Below are positions 37,691 through 48,809 of a stretch of DNA of 64,000 nt, piece by piece. Origin of the DNA: Neobacillus sp. DY30 (lineage in GTDB: Bacteria; Bacillota; Bacilli; Bacillales; Cytobacillaceae); NCBI RefSeq assembly GCF_030123065.1, contig NZ_CP126093.1, positions 1,802,001-1,866,000 on the forward strand, in the 5' to 3' direction. The position numbers and the translations under genes were made by a program. Positions within the stretch are counted from its first letter, which is position 1; each line of letters opens with the position of its first letter. The notes beneath the pieces were generated by a model that did no database searches, was not told the origin of the DNA, and saw nothing but the letters and a program-made list of their open reading frames with translations.

Positions 37691-39772
37691 ATGGCAGAGT
37701 TTCTTGTAATTGTAGAATCACCAGCAAAAGCGAAAACAATAGAACGCTATCTTGGGAATAAATATAAAGTAAAAGCATCTATGGGACATATACGTGACCT
37801 GCCGCGAAGTCAAATGGGAGTCTCTAAAGAAAATAACTTTGAACCCAAATACATTACGATTCGCGGCAAAGGGCCAGTTCTAAAAGAATTAAAAAATGCA
37901 GCCAAAAAAGCAAAAAAAGTTTATCTCGCAGCTGACCCGGATCGCGAAGGAGAGGCAATTGCTTGGCATTTAGCCCATAGTTTAGATGTTGATATCAAAT
38001 CGGATTGCCGTGTTGTCTTTAATGAGATAACAAAGGATGCAATAAAAGAGTCCTTTAAACATCCTCGTCCAATAAATATGGATTTAGTTGATGCGCAGCA
38101 GGCAAGAAGGGTATTAGATCGTCTAGTCGGTTATAACATTAGTCCGCTTCTATGGAAAAAGGTAAAAAAAGGGTTAAGTGCGGGACGAGTTCAATCGATA
38201 GCAGTCCGTTTAATAATTGATCGTGAAAAAGAAATTAAGTCGTTTGAGCCTGAAGAATATTGGACAATTGACAGTGAATTACTAAAAGGGAAAGATCACT
38301 TTAGTGCCTCCTTCCATGCGCTAGCCAATAAAGAAAAAGTAGAACTAAAATCGGAACAAGATGTTGAGGCTATCTTGAAACAAATGGAGGGAGATAAGTT
38401 TAAAGTTGTTGCTGTTTCCAAGAAGGAAAGAAAACGGAATCCATCACCGGCCTTTATTACTTCTTCACTGCAGCAGGAAGCGGCAAGGAAACTTAATTTT
38501 CGTGCTAAAAAGACCATGATGTTAGCCCAACAATTATATGAGGGAATCGAGTTAGGAGCAGAGGGGACAGTCGGTCTCATTACTTATATGAGAACGGACT
38601 CAACACGAATTTCAGAAGTTGCTCAGAAAGAAGCTGCAGAATACATCCAGAAAGAATTCGGTGAAAACTTCTTAAAGGAAGACGTGCGAAAAGAAAAAAA
38701 ACAAAACACCAATACTCAAGACGCCCACGAAGCAATTCGTCCAACAAGCACTTTTCGAGATCCAAACAGTCTAAAACAATACTTATCAAGGGACCAATTA
38801 AGGCTTTATAAACTAATTTGGGAAAGATTCTTGGCAAGTCAAATGGCTCAGGCGGTTATGGATACCATGAGTGTAGACCTACAAAATGGCAATGTGCTTT
38901 TCCGGGCAAATGGATCTAAGATTAAGTTTCCTGGGTTTATGAAGATTTACGTTGAGGGTACGGATGATCAAGTGGAGGAAAAAAATAAAATGCTGCCGGA
39001 CCTTAAAGAAGGCGATGAGGTTTTCAAAAAAGATATAGAGCCGAAACAGCATTTTACTCAGCCGCCGCCAAGATATACGGAAGCTAGGTTGGTTAAAACA
39101 CTTGAGGAACTAGGGATTGGCAGACCATCTACTTATGCACCAACATTAGATACCATACAGAAACGCGGGTATGTGTCTTTAGATAATAAAAGGTTCGTTC
39201 CTACCGAGTTAGGGGAAATCTGTAATGAATTAATGCAAGAATTTTTCCCTGATATCCTGGATGTTGACTTTACTGCCAAAATGGAACAGGATCTAGATAA
39301 TGTGGAGGAAGGTAAAGTCCGCTGGGTTGAAATCATTGATGGTTTTTATCAGGATTTTGAAAAACATTTGGCCAAAGCAGAAGAGGAAATGCAGTCGGTA
39401 GAGATTAAAGATGAGCCAGCAGGCGAGGATTGTGAATTGTGCTCCAACCCAATGGTGTTTAAAATGGGCAGATATGGGAAATTCATGGCTTGTAGTAATT
39501 TTCCTGATTGCAGAAATACAAAAGCCATTGTAAAAGAGATTGGTGTAACTTGTCCAAATTGTAAGAAAGGTAATATCATCGAGCGTAAAAGTAAGAAAAA
39601 GAGAATCTTTTACGGCTGCGACAGGTTTCCTGAATGTGATTTTATCTCTTGGGATAAACCGTTAGCAAGACCATGTCCTAAATGTGAAGGTCCACTTGTA
39701 GAAAAGAAATTGAAAAAAGGCGTTCAAGTTCAATGTACAAAGTGTGATTACAAGGAAGAACCACAAAGTTAA
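37691..39772 (+). CDS. topA: DNA topoisomerase I
   Basis: This type IA enzyme relaxes negative supercoils. The TOPRIM domain starts [19 protein letters not shown] and includes [16 protein letters not shown]; the active-site tyrosine is Tyr299 in ITYMRTDST. Three C-terminal zinc-finger units carry CxxC pairs (CELC...C, CPNC...C, CPKC...CTKC). ATG 37691 is used, with GAGGAGG 8 bases upstream; 693 residues result. A terminator follows. Confidence 0.98.
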   Translation: MAEFLVIVESPAKAKTIERYLGNKYKVKASMGHIRDLPRSQMGVSKENNFEPKYITIRGKGPVLKELKNAAKKAKKVYLAADPDREGEAIAWHLAHSLDVDIKSDCRVVFNEITKDAIKESFKHPRPINMDLVDAQQARRVLDRLVGYNISPLLWKKVKKGLSAGRVQSIAVRLIIDREKEIKSFEPEEYWTIDSELLKGKDHFSASFHALANKEKVELKSEQDVEAILKQMEGDKFKVVAVSKKERKRNPSPAFITSSLQQEAARKLNFRAKKTMMLAQQLYEGIELGAEGTVGLITYMRTDSTRISEVAQKEAAEYIQKEFGENFLKEDVRKEKKQNTNTQDAHEAIRPTSTFRDPNSLKQYLSRDQLRLYKLIWERFLASQMAQAVMDTMSVDLQNGNVLFRANGSKIKFPGFMKIYVEGTDDQVEEKNKMLPDLKEGDEVFKKDIEPKQHFTQPPPRYTEARLVKTLEELGIGRPSTYAPTLDTIQKRGYVSLDNKRFVPTELGEICNELMQEFFPDILDVDFTAKMEQDLDNVEEGKVRWVEIIDGFYQDFEKHLAKAEEEMQSVEIKDEPAGEDCELCSNPMVFKMGRYGKFMACSNFPDCRNTKAIVKEIGVTCPNCKKGNIIERKSKKKRIFYGCDRFPECDFISWDKPLARPCPKCEGPLVEKKLKKGVQVQCTKCDYKEEPQS

Positions 39773-39797
39773 GGGTGAGCATAGCTCACTCTTTTAT
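39773..39797 (+). terminator. Intrinsic terminator after topA
   Basis: GGGTGAGC pairs with GCTCACTC around ATA with one G-T pair, followed by TTTTAT. The rest of the 216-base gap to trmFO is AT-rich, with a TACAAT at 39891 as a possible -10 and no clear -35. Confidence 0.8.
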
Positions 39798-39988
39798 CTT
39801 TTCTATTCCCGCTTCATGAGATTATGCTTCGGAAGCGATTCATTGTTTTATATACAAGACATAAAACTTTTTTGTTTTTGATTCGTATAGTACAATGCAA
39901 GATGGGCTAAAAAGAGGGAACAGTAAACATAGTGAAAAGGAAAACTAGAGTAACAATGTATCAGCTTTGAAAATCAGGAGGTAAACAT

Positions 39989-41296
39989 ATGAACGATGTA
40001 ACAATAAATGTAATTGGTGCTGGTCTGGCTGGAAGTGAAGCCGCATGGCAAATTGCTAAACGTGGTGTTAAAGTCCGCCTATATGAGATGAGACCAGTGA
40101 AGCAAACACCCGCACACCATACCGATAAGTTCGCGGAGTTGGTATGTAGTAATTCACTAAGGGCAAATACCTTAACAAATGCAGTAGGTGTGTTGAAGGA
40201 AGAAATGAGATTGCTTGATTCTGTTATTATTGCTGCTGCGGATGCATGCTCAGTCCCTGCAGGAGGTGCTTTGGCAGTGGACCGTCATGAATTTGCAGCT
40301 AAAGTGACGGAAATGGTAAAAAATCATGAAAATGTCACGGTAATCAATGAAGAAGTAACAGATATACCGGAGGGAATAACGATAATTGCAACTGGGCCGT
40401 TAACAAGTCCTGAACTATCGGCTAAATTAAAATCTCTAACAGGCGAGGATTACCTTTATTTTTATGACGCAGCTGCACCTATCCTTGAAAAGGATAGCAT
40501 TAATATGGATAAGGTTTATTTAAAATCACGATATGATAAAGGTGAAGCTGCCTACTTAAATTGTCCAATGACCGAAGAAGAGTTTAACACTTTTTATGAG
40601 GCGCTTGTTGCTGCGGAAACAGTACCTTTAAAGGAATTTGAAAAAGAAATCTTCTTTGAAGGCTGTATGCCAATCGAAGTTATGGCACAAAGAGGTAAGA
40701 AAACAATGTTGTTTGGTCCGCTGAAGCCAGTTGGTTTAGAAGATCCAAAGACAGGGAAAAGACCTTATGCAGTTGTACAATTGCGTCAAGACGATGCAGC
40801 AGGAACCCTTTATAATATTGTCGGTTTCCAAACACATTTAAAATGGGGACCGCAAAAAGAGGTACTTCAGTTAATTCCAGGCCTTGAAAATGCCGAAATT
40901 GTTCGTTACGGAGTTATGCACCGAAATACTTTTATCAATTCACCAAAGGTCCTAAAAGCGTCTTATCAATTTAGAGAACGTGAAAATCTGTTTTTTGCAG
41001 GGCAGATGACAGGTGTAGAAGGATATGTGGAATCGGCTGCCAGCGGACTAGCTGCTGGAATAAATGCTGCTAGATTAGCGCTGGGGAATGAACCGGTAGA
41101 GTTTCCTGTTGAAACCGCAATTGGAAGCATGGCGAGGTATATTACTACAGCAAACGCAAAGAATTTTCAGCCAATGAATGCTAATTTTGGGTTGTTTCCA
41201 GAACTGCCTGAAAAAATCAAGGGAAAACAGGAACGCAATATGCAGCATGCAAACAGAGCGTTGGAAACAATTCAGAACTTTGTGAAAGTTTTGTAA
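39989..41296 (+). CDS. trmFO: Folate/FAD-dependent tRNA (uracil-5-)-methyltransferase TrmFO
   Basis: TrmFO makes ribothymidine 54 in tRNA using methylenetetrahydrofolate and FAD. The FAD-binding motif is [14 protein letters not shown] at the N terminus, and CSNSLRAN and [11 protein letters not shown] are family motifs. Length is 435 residues, equal to B. subtilis. In B. subtilis it is followed by xerC (codV); here a 342-base gap separates it from hslV. Confidence 0.97.
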   Translation: MNDVTINVIGAGLAGSEAAWQIAKRGVKVRLYEMRPVKQTPAHHTDKFAELVCSNSLRANTLTNAVGVLKEEMRLLDSVIIAAADACSVPAGGALAVDRHEFAAKVTEMVKNHENVTVINEEVTDIPEGITIIATGPLTSPELSAKLKSLTGEDYLYFYDAAAPILEKDSINMDKVYLKSRYDKGEAAYLNCPMTEEEFNTFYEALVAAETVPLKEFEKEIFFEGCMPIEVMAQRGKKTMLFGPLKPVGLEDPKTGKRPYAVVQLRQDDAAGTLYNIVGFQTHLKWGPQKEVLQLIPGLENAEIVRYGVMHRNTFINSPKVLKASYQFRERENLFFAGQMTGVEGYVESAASGLAAGINAARLALGNEPVEFPVETAIGSMARYITTANAKNFQPMNANFGLFPELPEKIKGKQERNMQHANRALETIQNFVKVL

Positions 41297-41638
41297 AATT
41301 TATTGCAAGGGATTAAGAAGTGTGTTACGATTTAGTAGCCTTTGTGAGGTTGACATAGTTATAAATGTGACTTTTTTATTAACGTTATGTAAAAACCATT
41401 TACAGTTGGTGCAAACTTAATCACAATATACAATTGGACAACCCAATTTGCTCAATGTAATTTCCTTTTGTTCATGGGTGAACAAGTGAATAGGATCAAT
41501 TGTAACGTATATGCCCGTATATAAAAGGGAATAAATGAATAAAGTTTTCATACTATTCTAGTGTAATGCACTTGTCTACTTAAGACAATCTCTTGTTACA
41601 TAGGTTTTGCTGATGAAAATGCAAGAGGAGGAGAAATG
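41297..41638. other. Gene-free gap where xerC is expected
   Basis: This AT-rich stretch has no open frame resembling a tyrosine recombinase. It holds TTGACA at 41350-41355 with a TTTTAT 18 bases later, GTTCA/TGAAC around TGGG (near 41474), and TTGTCT/AGACAA near 41572-41588. It presumably contains the hslVU-codY promoter, which I cannot fix. No remnant of xerC is recognised. Confidence 0.6.
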
Positions 41639-42181
41639 ATGAACGAATTTCATGCCACGACGATATTTGCAGTCCATCATAACGGTCAATGTTCCATGTC
41701 TGGTGATGGTCAAGTCACATTTGGTAATGCAGTAGTGATGAAGCACACTGCAAAAAAGGTTAGAAAGATATTTAATGGAAGAGTATTAGCTGGTTTTGCT
41801 GGGTCTGTAGCAGATGCTTTCACTCTATTTGAAATGTTTGAAGGCAAGTTAGAAGAATATAATGGAAACCTCCAACGAGCTGCTGTTGAACTTGCTAAAC
41901 AGTGGAGAAGTGATAAGGTTCTTAGAAAGCTAGAAGCTATGTTAATTGTCATGAATAAAGAAGATTTACTCCTTGTATCAGGAACTGGTGAAGTCATTGA
42001 GCCTGACGATGGAATTCTGGCAATCGGTTCAGGTGGAAATTATGCGCTTGCAGCTGGACGTTCTCTAAAGAAATATGCAGGTGACCATCTTACTGCAAAA
42101 GAAATTGCAAAGGCTTCTTTAGAGATAGCTGCAGAAATTTGTGTATATACAAACCACAACATTATCGTGGAAGAGCTCTAA
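41639..42181 (+). CDS. hslV: ATP-dependent protease proteolytic subunit HslV (ClpQ)
   Basis: HslV forms a two-ring peptidase with the unfoldase HslU. The product begins [14 protein letters not shown] and shares [20 protein letters not shown] and [12 protein letters not shown] with the family. I chose ATG 41639 over 41636 because GGAGG at 41627-41631 then has a 7-base spacer and the length matches B. subtilis. B. subtilis ClpQ uses an N-terminal serine (MSSFHATT); that serine is absent here, so the threonine of HATT after processing is the likely nucleophile. hslU follows after 16 bases. Confidence 0.95.
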   Translation: MNEFHATTIFAVHHNGQCSMSGDGQVTFGNAVVMKHTAKKVRKIFNGRVLAGFAGSVADAFTLFEMFEGKLEEYNGNLQRAAVELAKQWRSDKVLRKLEAMLIVMNKEDLLLVSGTGEVIEPDDGILAIGSGGNYALAAGRSLKKYAGDHLTAKEIAKASLEIAAEICVYTNHNIIVEEL

Positions 42182-42197
42182 CGGGAGGGAACCTACA

Positions 42198-43601
42198 ATG
42201 GCTAAAACTGATAACCTAACACCGCGTCAAATTGTTGAGAGACTTGACCAATTTATAATAGGTCAGAAGGACGCAAAAAAAGCAGTGGCGGTTGCGTTGA
42301 GAAATCGATATAGACGTGGTTTGTTAAATGAAAAACTCCGCGAAGAAATTATTCCTAAAAATATCTTAATGATTGGTCCAACAGGTGTGGGTAAAACAGA
42401 AATTGCTCGGAGAATTGCTAAACTAGTTGGTGCGCCGTTCGTTAAAGTAGAGGCTACGAAGTTTACAGAAGTCGGCTATGTCGGCCGTGATGTTGAATCT
42501 ATGGTTCGAGACCTTGTTGAAACCTCTGTCAGATTGGTAAAAGAGGACAGAATGTTAGCTGTGAAGGAACGTGCTGAGGAAAATGCAAATGCCAGGCTGG
42601 TAGATTTACTAGTTCCATCTGCAAAGAAAGCGCAAAATTATAAAAATCCGCTTGAAATGTTATTTGGCGGCGGCAATCCCACTGCTGAGCAGGATACCCA
42701 GCAAGAAGATTACTCGGTAACTGAAAAACGTAAAATTGTCAGGGAAAAGCTCGCACTGGGTCAATTAGAAGAAGAAATCGTAACCGTAGAAGTTGAAGAG
42801 CAAACACCGTCCATGTTTGATATGCTTCAAGGTTCAGGGATGGAACAAATGGGTATGAATATGCAAGACGCCCTAAGTAGCTTTATGCCAAAGAAACGGA
42901 AGAAAAGAAAATTAACAGTCCGTGAGGCCAGAAAAGTTTTAACAAATGAAGAAGCTGCAAGATTGATTGATATGGATGAGGTTACAACCGAAGCAGTTTA
43001 TCGTGCTGAACAAACAGGTATCATCTTTATTGATGAAATTGATAAAATTGCTAGCAGAAACTCAGGTGGTTCTTCTGCAGATGTGTCTCGTGAAGGTGTA
43101 CAGCGAGATATTTTACCTATCGTTGAAGGTTCAACCATTGTAACTAAATATGGATCCATAAGAACGGATTATATTTTATTTATTGCTGCTGGTGCTTTTC
43201 ATATGTCAAAACCATCAGATTTAATCCCAGAATTACAAGGGCGGTTACCAATTCGTGTTGAATTAACGAAATTAACCGTAGACGATTTCTTCAGGATTTT
43301 AATAGAACCTGATAATGCTTTAATTAAACAATATCAGGCATTATTAGAAACAGAAGGTATACAAATTGAATTTTCTGACGATGCTATTCGTAGAATAGCT
43401 GAAGTTGCTTTTGAAGTGAATCAAAATACAGATAATATTGGGGCGAGAAGACTTCACACCATTTTAGAAAAACTACTAGAAGACTTGTCGTTTGAGGCAC
43501 CTGATATTTTGATGGAGAAGATTACCATTACACCACAATATGTAGATGATAAACTTGGAGCAATATCAAAGAACAAAGATTTAAGCCAATTTATCTTGTA
43601 A
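42198..43601 (+). CDS. hslU: ATP-dependent protease ATPase subunit HslU (ClpY)
   Basis: HslU is the AAA+ unfoldase that feeds HslV. Walker A is [11 protein letters not shown] and Walker B is [13 protein letters not shown]; the family-specific I domain lies between them. The C terminus ends in SQFIL, the tail that activates HslV. ATG 42198 is preceded by GGGAGGGA; a 19-residue upstream extension overlaps hslV and is not used. Length is 467 residues. codY follows after 54 bases. Confidence 0.97.
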   Translation: MAKTDNLTPRQIVERLDQFIIGQKDAKKAVAVALRNRYRRGLLNEKLREEIIPKNILMIGPTGVGKTEIARRIAKLVGAPFVKVEATKFTEVGYVGRDVESMVRDLVETSVRLVKEDRMLAVKERAEENANARLVDLLVPSAKKAQNYKNPLEMLFGGGNPTAEQDTQQEDYSVTEKRKIVREKLALGQLEEEIVTVEVEEQTPSMFDMLQGSGMEQMGMNMQDALSSFMPKKRKKRKLTVREARKVLTNEEAARLIDMDEVTTEAVYRAEQTGIIFIDEIDKIASRNSGGSSADVSREGVQRDILPIVEGSTIVTKYGSIRTDYILFIAAGAFHMSKPSDLIPELQGRLPIRVELTKLTVDDFFRILIEPDNALIKQYQALLETEGIQIEFSDDAIRRIAEVAFEVNQNTDNIGARRLHTILEKLLEDLSFEAPDILMEKITITPQYVDDKLGAISKNKDLSQFIL

Positions 43602-43655
43602 TTATATAACAATAAAACTTAATAATGTTCGCAGTTAATTAGGAGGAAGAAACAA

Positions 43656-44435
43656 ATGGATTTACTTTCTAAAACAAGAAAAATTAATGTGTTATTACAA
43701 AAAGCAGCAGGAAAACCTGTAAACTTTAAAGAGATGTCTGAAACCCTAAGTGAAGTGATTGAAGCGAATATTTTCGTTGTCAGCCGCAGAGGTAAGCTTT
43801 TAGGCTTTGCGATAAATCAACAAATTGAAAATGAACGTATGAAGAAAATGTTGGAAGATAGACAATTCCCGGAGGAATATACTAACGGTCTTTTTAACAT
43901 TCAAGAAACATCTTCAAACCTTGACGTTGACAGTGCATATACTGCATTCCCCGTTGAAAACAGAGATTTATTCCGTGAAGGATTAACTACAATTGTACCA
44001 ATCATCGGCGGAGGGGAACGTCTTGGAACATTAATCCTTGCAAGATTGCAAGAGAAGTTCCACGATGATGATCTTATTCTTGCTGAATACGGTGCAACAG
44101 TTGTTGGTATGGAAATCTTACGTGAAAAGTCAGAAGAAATCGAAGAAGAAGCTAGAAGCAAGGCTGTTGTTCAAATGGCCATCAGTTCATTATCTTATAG
44201 TGAGCTTGAAGCTATCGAACATATTTTTGAAGAATTAAATGGCCACGAAGGCTTGCTGGTAGCTTCAAAAATTGCAGATCGTGTTGGGATTACACGTTCC
44301 GTAATCGTTAATGCTTTAAGAAAGCTTGAAAGTGCCGGAGTAATTGAATCGCGTTCACTTGGAATGAAGGGTACATATATCAAAGTCCTTAATGACAAAT
44401 TCCTTGTTGAATTAGATAAATTAAGATCTAACTAA
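43656..44435 (+). CDS. codY: Global nutrient regulator CodY
   Basis: CodY represses stationary-phase and amino acid genes when GTP and branched-chain amino acids are high. The N-terminal GAF domain (about 1-155) binds isoleucine or valine; the C-terminal winged helix has [20 protein letters not shown]. Length is 259 residues, identical to B. subtilis. It ends the hslVU-codY unit at a terminator. In B. subtilis the fla/che operon begins after it; here rpsB does. Confidence 0.98.
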   Translation: MDLLSKTRKINVLLQKAAGKPVNFKEMSETLSEVIEANIFVVSRRGKLLGFAINQQIENERMKKMLEDRQFPEEYTNGLFNIQETSSNLDVDSAYTAFPVENRDLFREGLTTIVPIIGGGERLGTLILARLQEKFHDDDLILAEYGATVVGMEILREKSEEIEEEARSKAVVQMAISSLSYSELEAIEHIFEELNGHEGLLVASKIADRVGITRSVIVNALRKLESAGVIESRSLGMKGTYIKVLNDKFLVELDKLRSN

Positions 44436-44450
44436 TTTAGTGTTTAATAA

Positions 44451-44482
44451 ATCTCCAGATATACTGGAGGTTTATTTTTTTA
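44451..44482 (+). terminator. Intrinsic terminator after codY
   Basis: CTCCAG (44453-44458) pairs with CTGGAG (44464-44469), followed by TTTATTTTTTTT. Confidence 0.8.
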
Positions 44483-44491
44483 CAAGATAAC

Positions 44492-44520
44492 TTGATTGTT
44501 ACCTTCACATATGCTATATT
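44492..44520 (+). promoter_or_regulatory. Sigma-A type promoter of rpsB
   Basis: TTGATT (44492-44497) is spaced 17 bases from TATATT (44515-44520), with TG one base before the -10 (extended -10). It gives a leader of about 110 bases. Confidence 0.8.
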
Positions 44521-44541
44521 ATTTAACGGTGTTATTACACA

Positions 44542-44604
44542 CGCTTGTTGATTTGAGCAGCCGGTGCTGTATTTTACAGTTGCTGTTTAAAAATGAGACA
44601 AGCG
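44542..44604 (+). ncRNA. Structured rpsB leader
   Basis: In the transcribed leader, CGCTTGT (44542-44548) pairs perfectly with ACAAGCG (44598-44604). Enclosed are CAGC (44558-44561) with GCTG (44582-44585) and CTGT (44567-44570) with ACAG (44576-44579). The nested fold ends about 20 bases before the rpsB ribosome site. It looks like a ribosomal-protein autoregulatory leader, but I cannot match it to a named family. Confidence 0.5.
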
Positions 44605-44623
44605 GAGGAAAACGAAACCATAG

Positions 44624-45340
<717 letters not shown>

Positions 45341-45355
45341 GATATCGACTTATTC

Positions 45356-45395
45356 AAAAAGGTGATAAGAGGGAGACCCTTTATCACCTTTTTTT
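45356..45395 (+). terminator. Strong intrinsic terminator between rpsB and tsf
   Basis: AAAAAGGTGATAA (45356-45368) pairs with TTATCACCTTTTT (45381-45393), with a partly paired GAGGG/CCCT interior, and ends in seven Ts. Confidence 0.93.
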
Positions 45396-45405
45396 AAGAA
45401 ATGTT

Positions 45406-45441
45406 TATCTTAGCTTGGAATGGCTAAGATAGTAGTATAAT
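45406..45441 (+). promoter_or_regulatory. tsf promoter region with 9-bp inverted repeat
   Basis: TATCTTAGC (45406-45414) and GCTAAGATA (45423-45431) form a perfect inverted repeat with an 8-base centre. A consensus -10, TATAAT, follows at 45436-45441. The best -35 (TTGGAA, 45415-45420) sits in the centre of the repeat with a short 15-base spacer. The repeat could be an operator for an unknown regulator. Confidence 0.5.
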
Positions 45442-45465
45442 ACATAGTTTAAGGAGGAATTTACA

Positions 45466-46347
45466 ATGGCAGTTACTGCTCAAATGGTAAAAGAACTACG
45501 CGAAAAAACAGGCGCAGGCATGATGGATTGTAAAAAAGCATTAACAGAAACAAATGGTGATATGGAAAAGGCAATTGATTTCTTACGTGAAAAAGGGATT
45601 GCTTCAGCTGCGAAAAAAGGTGACCGTATTGCTGCAGAAGGTTTAACATATGTTGTTGCTGAAGGAAACAATGCAGTTATTTTAGAAGTAAACTCTGAGA
45701 CTGATTTCGTTGCAAAAAACGAAGCATTCCAAAGCCTTGTAAAAGAATTAGCTGCACACTTGCTTGCTAACAAGCCAGCAACAGTTGAGGAAGCTTCTGC
45801 ACAAACGATTAATGGAGTAACGGTTGCAGACTATATCAATGCTGCTATTGCTAAAATTGGTGAAAAACTATCTCTTCGTCGTTTTACTGTAGTATCAAAA
45901 ACTGACAATGACGCTTTTGGTGCGTATCTTCATATGGGTGGCCGAATTAGTGTATTAACAGTTCTTGAAGGTACAACTGATGGAGATGCAGCGAAAGATG
46001 TTTCTATGCACATTGCTGCTCTAAGACCATTATATGTTTCTCGTGACCAAGTTTCTCAAGAAGAAGTTGAGCGTGAGCGTCAAGTGTTAACTACACAAGC
46101 ACTTAACGAAGGAAAGCCAGAAAATATCGTAGCAAAAATGGTTGAAGGCCGTCTTGGAAAATATTTTGAAGATGTATGCTTACTTGACCAAACTTTCGTT
46201 AAAAACCCTGATCAAAAGGTTCGTCAGTTTGTTGAATCTAAGGGTGCTACTGTTCGTGAATTCGTTCGTTACGAAGTAGGAGAAGGTATTGAAAAGCGTG
46301 AAGATAACTTCGCAGAAGAAGTTATGAACCAAGTTAACAAAAAGTAA
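45466..46347 (+). CDS. tsf: Elongation factor Ts
   Basis: EF-Ts exchanges GDP for GTP on EF-Tu. The N-terminal UBA-like domain has [20 protein letters not shown] and the core contains [16 protein letters not shown], the EF-Tu contact. Length is 293 residues, as in B. subtilis. AAGGAGG precedes ATG 45466. It appears to be transcribed separately from rpsB and ends at a terminator. Confidence 0.98.
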   Translation: MAVTAQMVKELREKTGAGMMDCKKALTETNGDMEKAIDFLREKGIASAAKKGDRIAAEGLTYVVAEGNNAVILEVNSETDFVAKNEAFQSLVKELAAHLLANKPATVEEASAQTINGVTVADYINAAIAKIGEKLSLRRFTVVSKTDNDAFGAYLHMGGRISVLTVLEGTTDGDAAKDVSMHIAALRPLYVSRDQVSQEEVERERQVLTTQALNEGKPENIVAKMVEGRLGKYFEDVCLLDQTFVKNPDQKVRQFVESKGATVREFVRYEVGEGIEKREDNFAEEVMNQVNKK

Positions 46348-46383
46348 TTTGGATAAAGGGCACGTTTTCAGGAATATGTTTTG

Positions 46384-46413
46384 AATAGGGAACACGATGT
46401 GTTCCCTATTTTT
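46384..46413 (+). terminator. Intrinsic terminator after tsf
   Basis: AATAGGGAACAC pairs perfectly with GTGTTCCCTATT across a GAT loop, followed by Ts. Confidence 0.92.
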
Positions 46414-46454
46414 AAAGGCTTTTTTATAATAATATACATAATAAGGAGGTTCTC

Positions 46455-47180
46455 ATGAGCGGTCCTAAGTACAAACGCGTAGTACTAAAATTAAGCGGAG
46501 AAGCACTTGCAGGAGAATCGAGCTTCGGTATTAAACCATCCGTTATTAAGTCAATCGCTGGACAAGTAAAAGAAATTGCAGAACTTGGAGTTGAGGTCGC
46601 AGTTGTTGTTGGCGGCGGTAATATTTGGCGTGGTAAAATAGGCAGTGAAATGGGAATGGACAGAGCAACTGCTGATTACATGGGGATGCTGGCTACAGTT
46701 ATGAACTCGCTGGCACTTCAAGATAGTTTAGAACACCTTGGGATTGAATCTCGTGTTCAAACTTCCATTGAAATGCGTCAAGTTGCAGAACCATACATTA
46801 GACGTCGTGCAATGAGACATTTAGAAAAGAAACGAGTAGTTATTTTTGCTGCTGGTACGGGAAATCCGTACTTCTCAACTGATACAACAGCGGCACTGCG
46901 AGCTGCTGAAATAGACGCAGAAGTCATATTAATGGCAAAGAATAATGTAGATGGAGTTTATTCTGCTGATCCTCGTATTGATCCGAATGCAACAAAGTAT
47001 GATGACCTTTCTTTCTTGGATGTAATAAAAGAAGGATTGGCGGTAATGGATTCAACGGCTTCTTCGCTATGTATGGATAATGATATTCCGCTAATTGTTT
47101 TCTCTATTATGGAGCAGGGCAATATTAAACGTGCTGTTATGGGCGAAAAAATTGGAACAATTGTTAGGGGGAAAAATTAA
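46455..47180 (+). CDS. pyrH: Uridylate kinase
   Basis: PyrH phosphorylates UMP to UDP and belongs to the amino acid kinase fold. Motifs are [21 protein letters not shown] and [13 protein letters not shown], which bind phosphate and nucleotide. Length is 241 residues. AAGGAGG precedes the ATG. Its stop overlaps the frr start (TAATG), the near-universal pyrH-frr pair. Confidence 0.98.
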   Translation: MSGPKYKRVVLKLSGEALAGESSFGIKPSVIKSIAGQVKEIAELGVEVAVVVGGGNIWRGKIGSEMGMDRATADYMGMLATVMNSLALQDSLEHLGIESRVQTSIEMRQVAEPYIRRRAMRHLEKKRVVIFAAGTGNPYFSTDTTAALRAAEIDAEVILMAKNNVDGVYSADPRIDPNATKYDDLSFLDVIKEGLAVMDSTASSLCMDNDIPLIVFSIMEQGNIKRAVMGEKIGTIVRGKN

Positions 47181-47737
47181 TGCCAAAACAAGTGATTTCA
47201 ACAGTAAAAGATAAAATGACAAAAGCTATCCAAGCTTATACTCGTGAGCTTGCTAGTATTCGTGCAGGGAGAGCAAGTGCTTCTTTATTAGATAGAATTA
47301 CCATTGATTATTATGGAGCACCAACACCTGTGAATCAAATGGCTGGTATATCAACTCCAGAAGCTAGACTTCTTGTGATTCAGCCTTATGATAAATCTGT
47401 TCTAGGTGATATTGAAAAAGCCATCCTTAAATCAGATTTAGGTTTGAATCCATCAAATGATGGTCAAGTGATTCGTCTTGCGATTCCTCAATTGACAGAA
47501 GAGCGCCGAAAAGAACTCGTAAAAGTAGTTAAGAAAGAATCTGAAGAGGCTAAAGTAGCTATTCGTAATATCCGTCGTGATGGTAACGATGATTTGAAAA
47601 AGCTGGAGAAAAACGGAGAAATAACTGAAGACGCACTTCGCGGCTATTCTGATGATATTCAAAAACTTACAGATGAGCATATCAGTAAAATTGACCAAAT
47701 AACGAAAGACAAAGAAAAAGAAATCTTGGAAGTTTAA
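47180..47737 (+). CDS. frr: Ribosome recycling factor
   Basis: RRF splits post-termination ribosomes together with EF-G. The two-domain tRNA-like protein of 185 residues shows the motif [27 protein letters not shown] and, near the C terminus, [19 protein letters not shown]. It overlaps pyrH by one base and ends at a terminator. Confidence 0.98.
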   Translation: MPKQVISTVKDKMTKAIQAYTRELASIRAGRASASLLDRITIDYYGAPTPVNQMAGISTPEARLLVIQPYDKSVLGDIEKAILKSDLGLNPSNDGQVIRLAIPQLTEERRKELVKVVKKESEEAKVAIRNIRRDGNDDLKKLEKNGEITEDALRGYSDDIQKLTDEHISKIDQITKDKEKEILEV

Positions 47738-47748
47738 TCATTTTGAAG

Positions 47749-47772
47749 AACCCTCTTTTCAGGGGGTTTTTT
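47749..47772 (+). terminator. Intrinsic terminator after frr
   Basis: AACCCTC pairs with GGGGGTT with one T-G pair around TTTTCA and continues into Ts. Confidence 0.85.
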
Positions 47773-47989
47773 CACTATTTTGTCCTTAAAATATTTTAAA
47801 GGAGAAAATAAAACCTCATTCTTATTTCTTGGACTTATACATAAATTAATTAGAAGAAGATATATTTTTACTTTTTTGGTATGATAAAAGCATGCGAAAA
47901 TCAGCATTCTTCATATATATCAACACAGGCTCTGTGGGCATGATCTATTATCGGAGGAAATGATTATCTTAATTTGGAGGAGCAATGTT

Positions 47990-48769
47990 ATGTTTAATAA
48001 AATTAGGCTTTGGAAGAATGAAAATAATAACTCTTCCACACTCCGAGAAACTATAGAAAAGGTTAAAAAACTCCCGGTACCGGAACATGTTGCGATTATT
48101 ATGGACGGCAATGGGCGTTGGGCAAAGAAAAGAGCATTGCCGCGAATTGCCGGTCATTATGAAGGTATGAAGGTCGTGCGTAAAATAACAAAGTTAGCAA
48201 ACACCCTGGGAATCAAAACGCTGACATTATATGCTTTTTCAACAGAAAATTGGAAACGGCCAAAAAATGAAGTAGACTATCTTATGAAGCTCCCAGAGGA
48301 ATTTTTAGGGACCTTCCTGCCTGAATTAGTTGAAGAAAATGTTAAAGTAGCAATGATGGGCTATAAAGACCAACTGCCGGTACATACATTACATGCAATT
48401 GAAAAAGCGATTGAAGATACAAAAGATAATGATGGTCTTGTATTAAATTTTGCGCTTAACTATGGGAGCAGATCCGAAATTATTGATGCTGCCAAAAAAG
48501 TCTTAAATGATTATAAAAGTGGAATACTGAAAGAGAGCGAATTAAACGAAGAGGTTTTCTCCTCATATCTTATGACTTCCGACCACAAAGACCCGGATTT
48601 ATTGATTCGGACGAGCGGTGAAATTCGGCTGAGTAATTTTATGTTATGGCAATTAGCTTATACGGAATTTTGGTTTACGGATGTTTTATGGCCAGATTTT
48701 AGAGAAAAACATTTACTTGAAGCTATTGAAGCATTTCAGAATCGTCAGCGTCGATTTGGTGGTATTTAA
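47990..48769 (+). CDS. uppS: Undecaprenyl diphosphate synthase
   Basis: UppS condenses isopentenyl units into the C55 lipid carrier for cell wall synthesis. It is a cis-prenyltransferase with IIMDGNGRWAKKR (catalytic Asp39), AFSTENWKRP and RTSGEIRLSNFMLWQ. I use ATG 47990 (MFNKIRLWKN, 259 residues), placed 9 bases after GGAGG at 47976; the in-frame ATG at 47960 is too close to its own upstream GGAGG and would add ten residues. cdsA follows after 40 bases. Confidence 0.97.
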   Translation: MFNKIRLWKNENNNSSTLRETIEKVKKLPVPEHVAIIMDGNGRWAKKRALPRIAGHYEGMKVVRKITKLANTLGIKTLTLYAFSTENWKRPKNEVDYLMKLPEEFLGTFLPELVEENVKVAMMGYKDQLPVHTLHAIEKAIEDTKDNDGLVLNFALNYGSRSEIIDAAKKVLNDYKSGILKESELNEEVFSSYLMTSDHKDPDLLIRTSGEIRLSNFMLWQLAYTEFWFTDVLWPDFREKHLLEAIEAFQNRQRRFGGI

Positions 48770-48809
48770 GAACTCTCTCTCAAGTCCTATAAAGGTGTTG
48801 AAATCTTAG

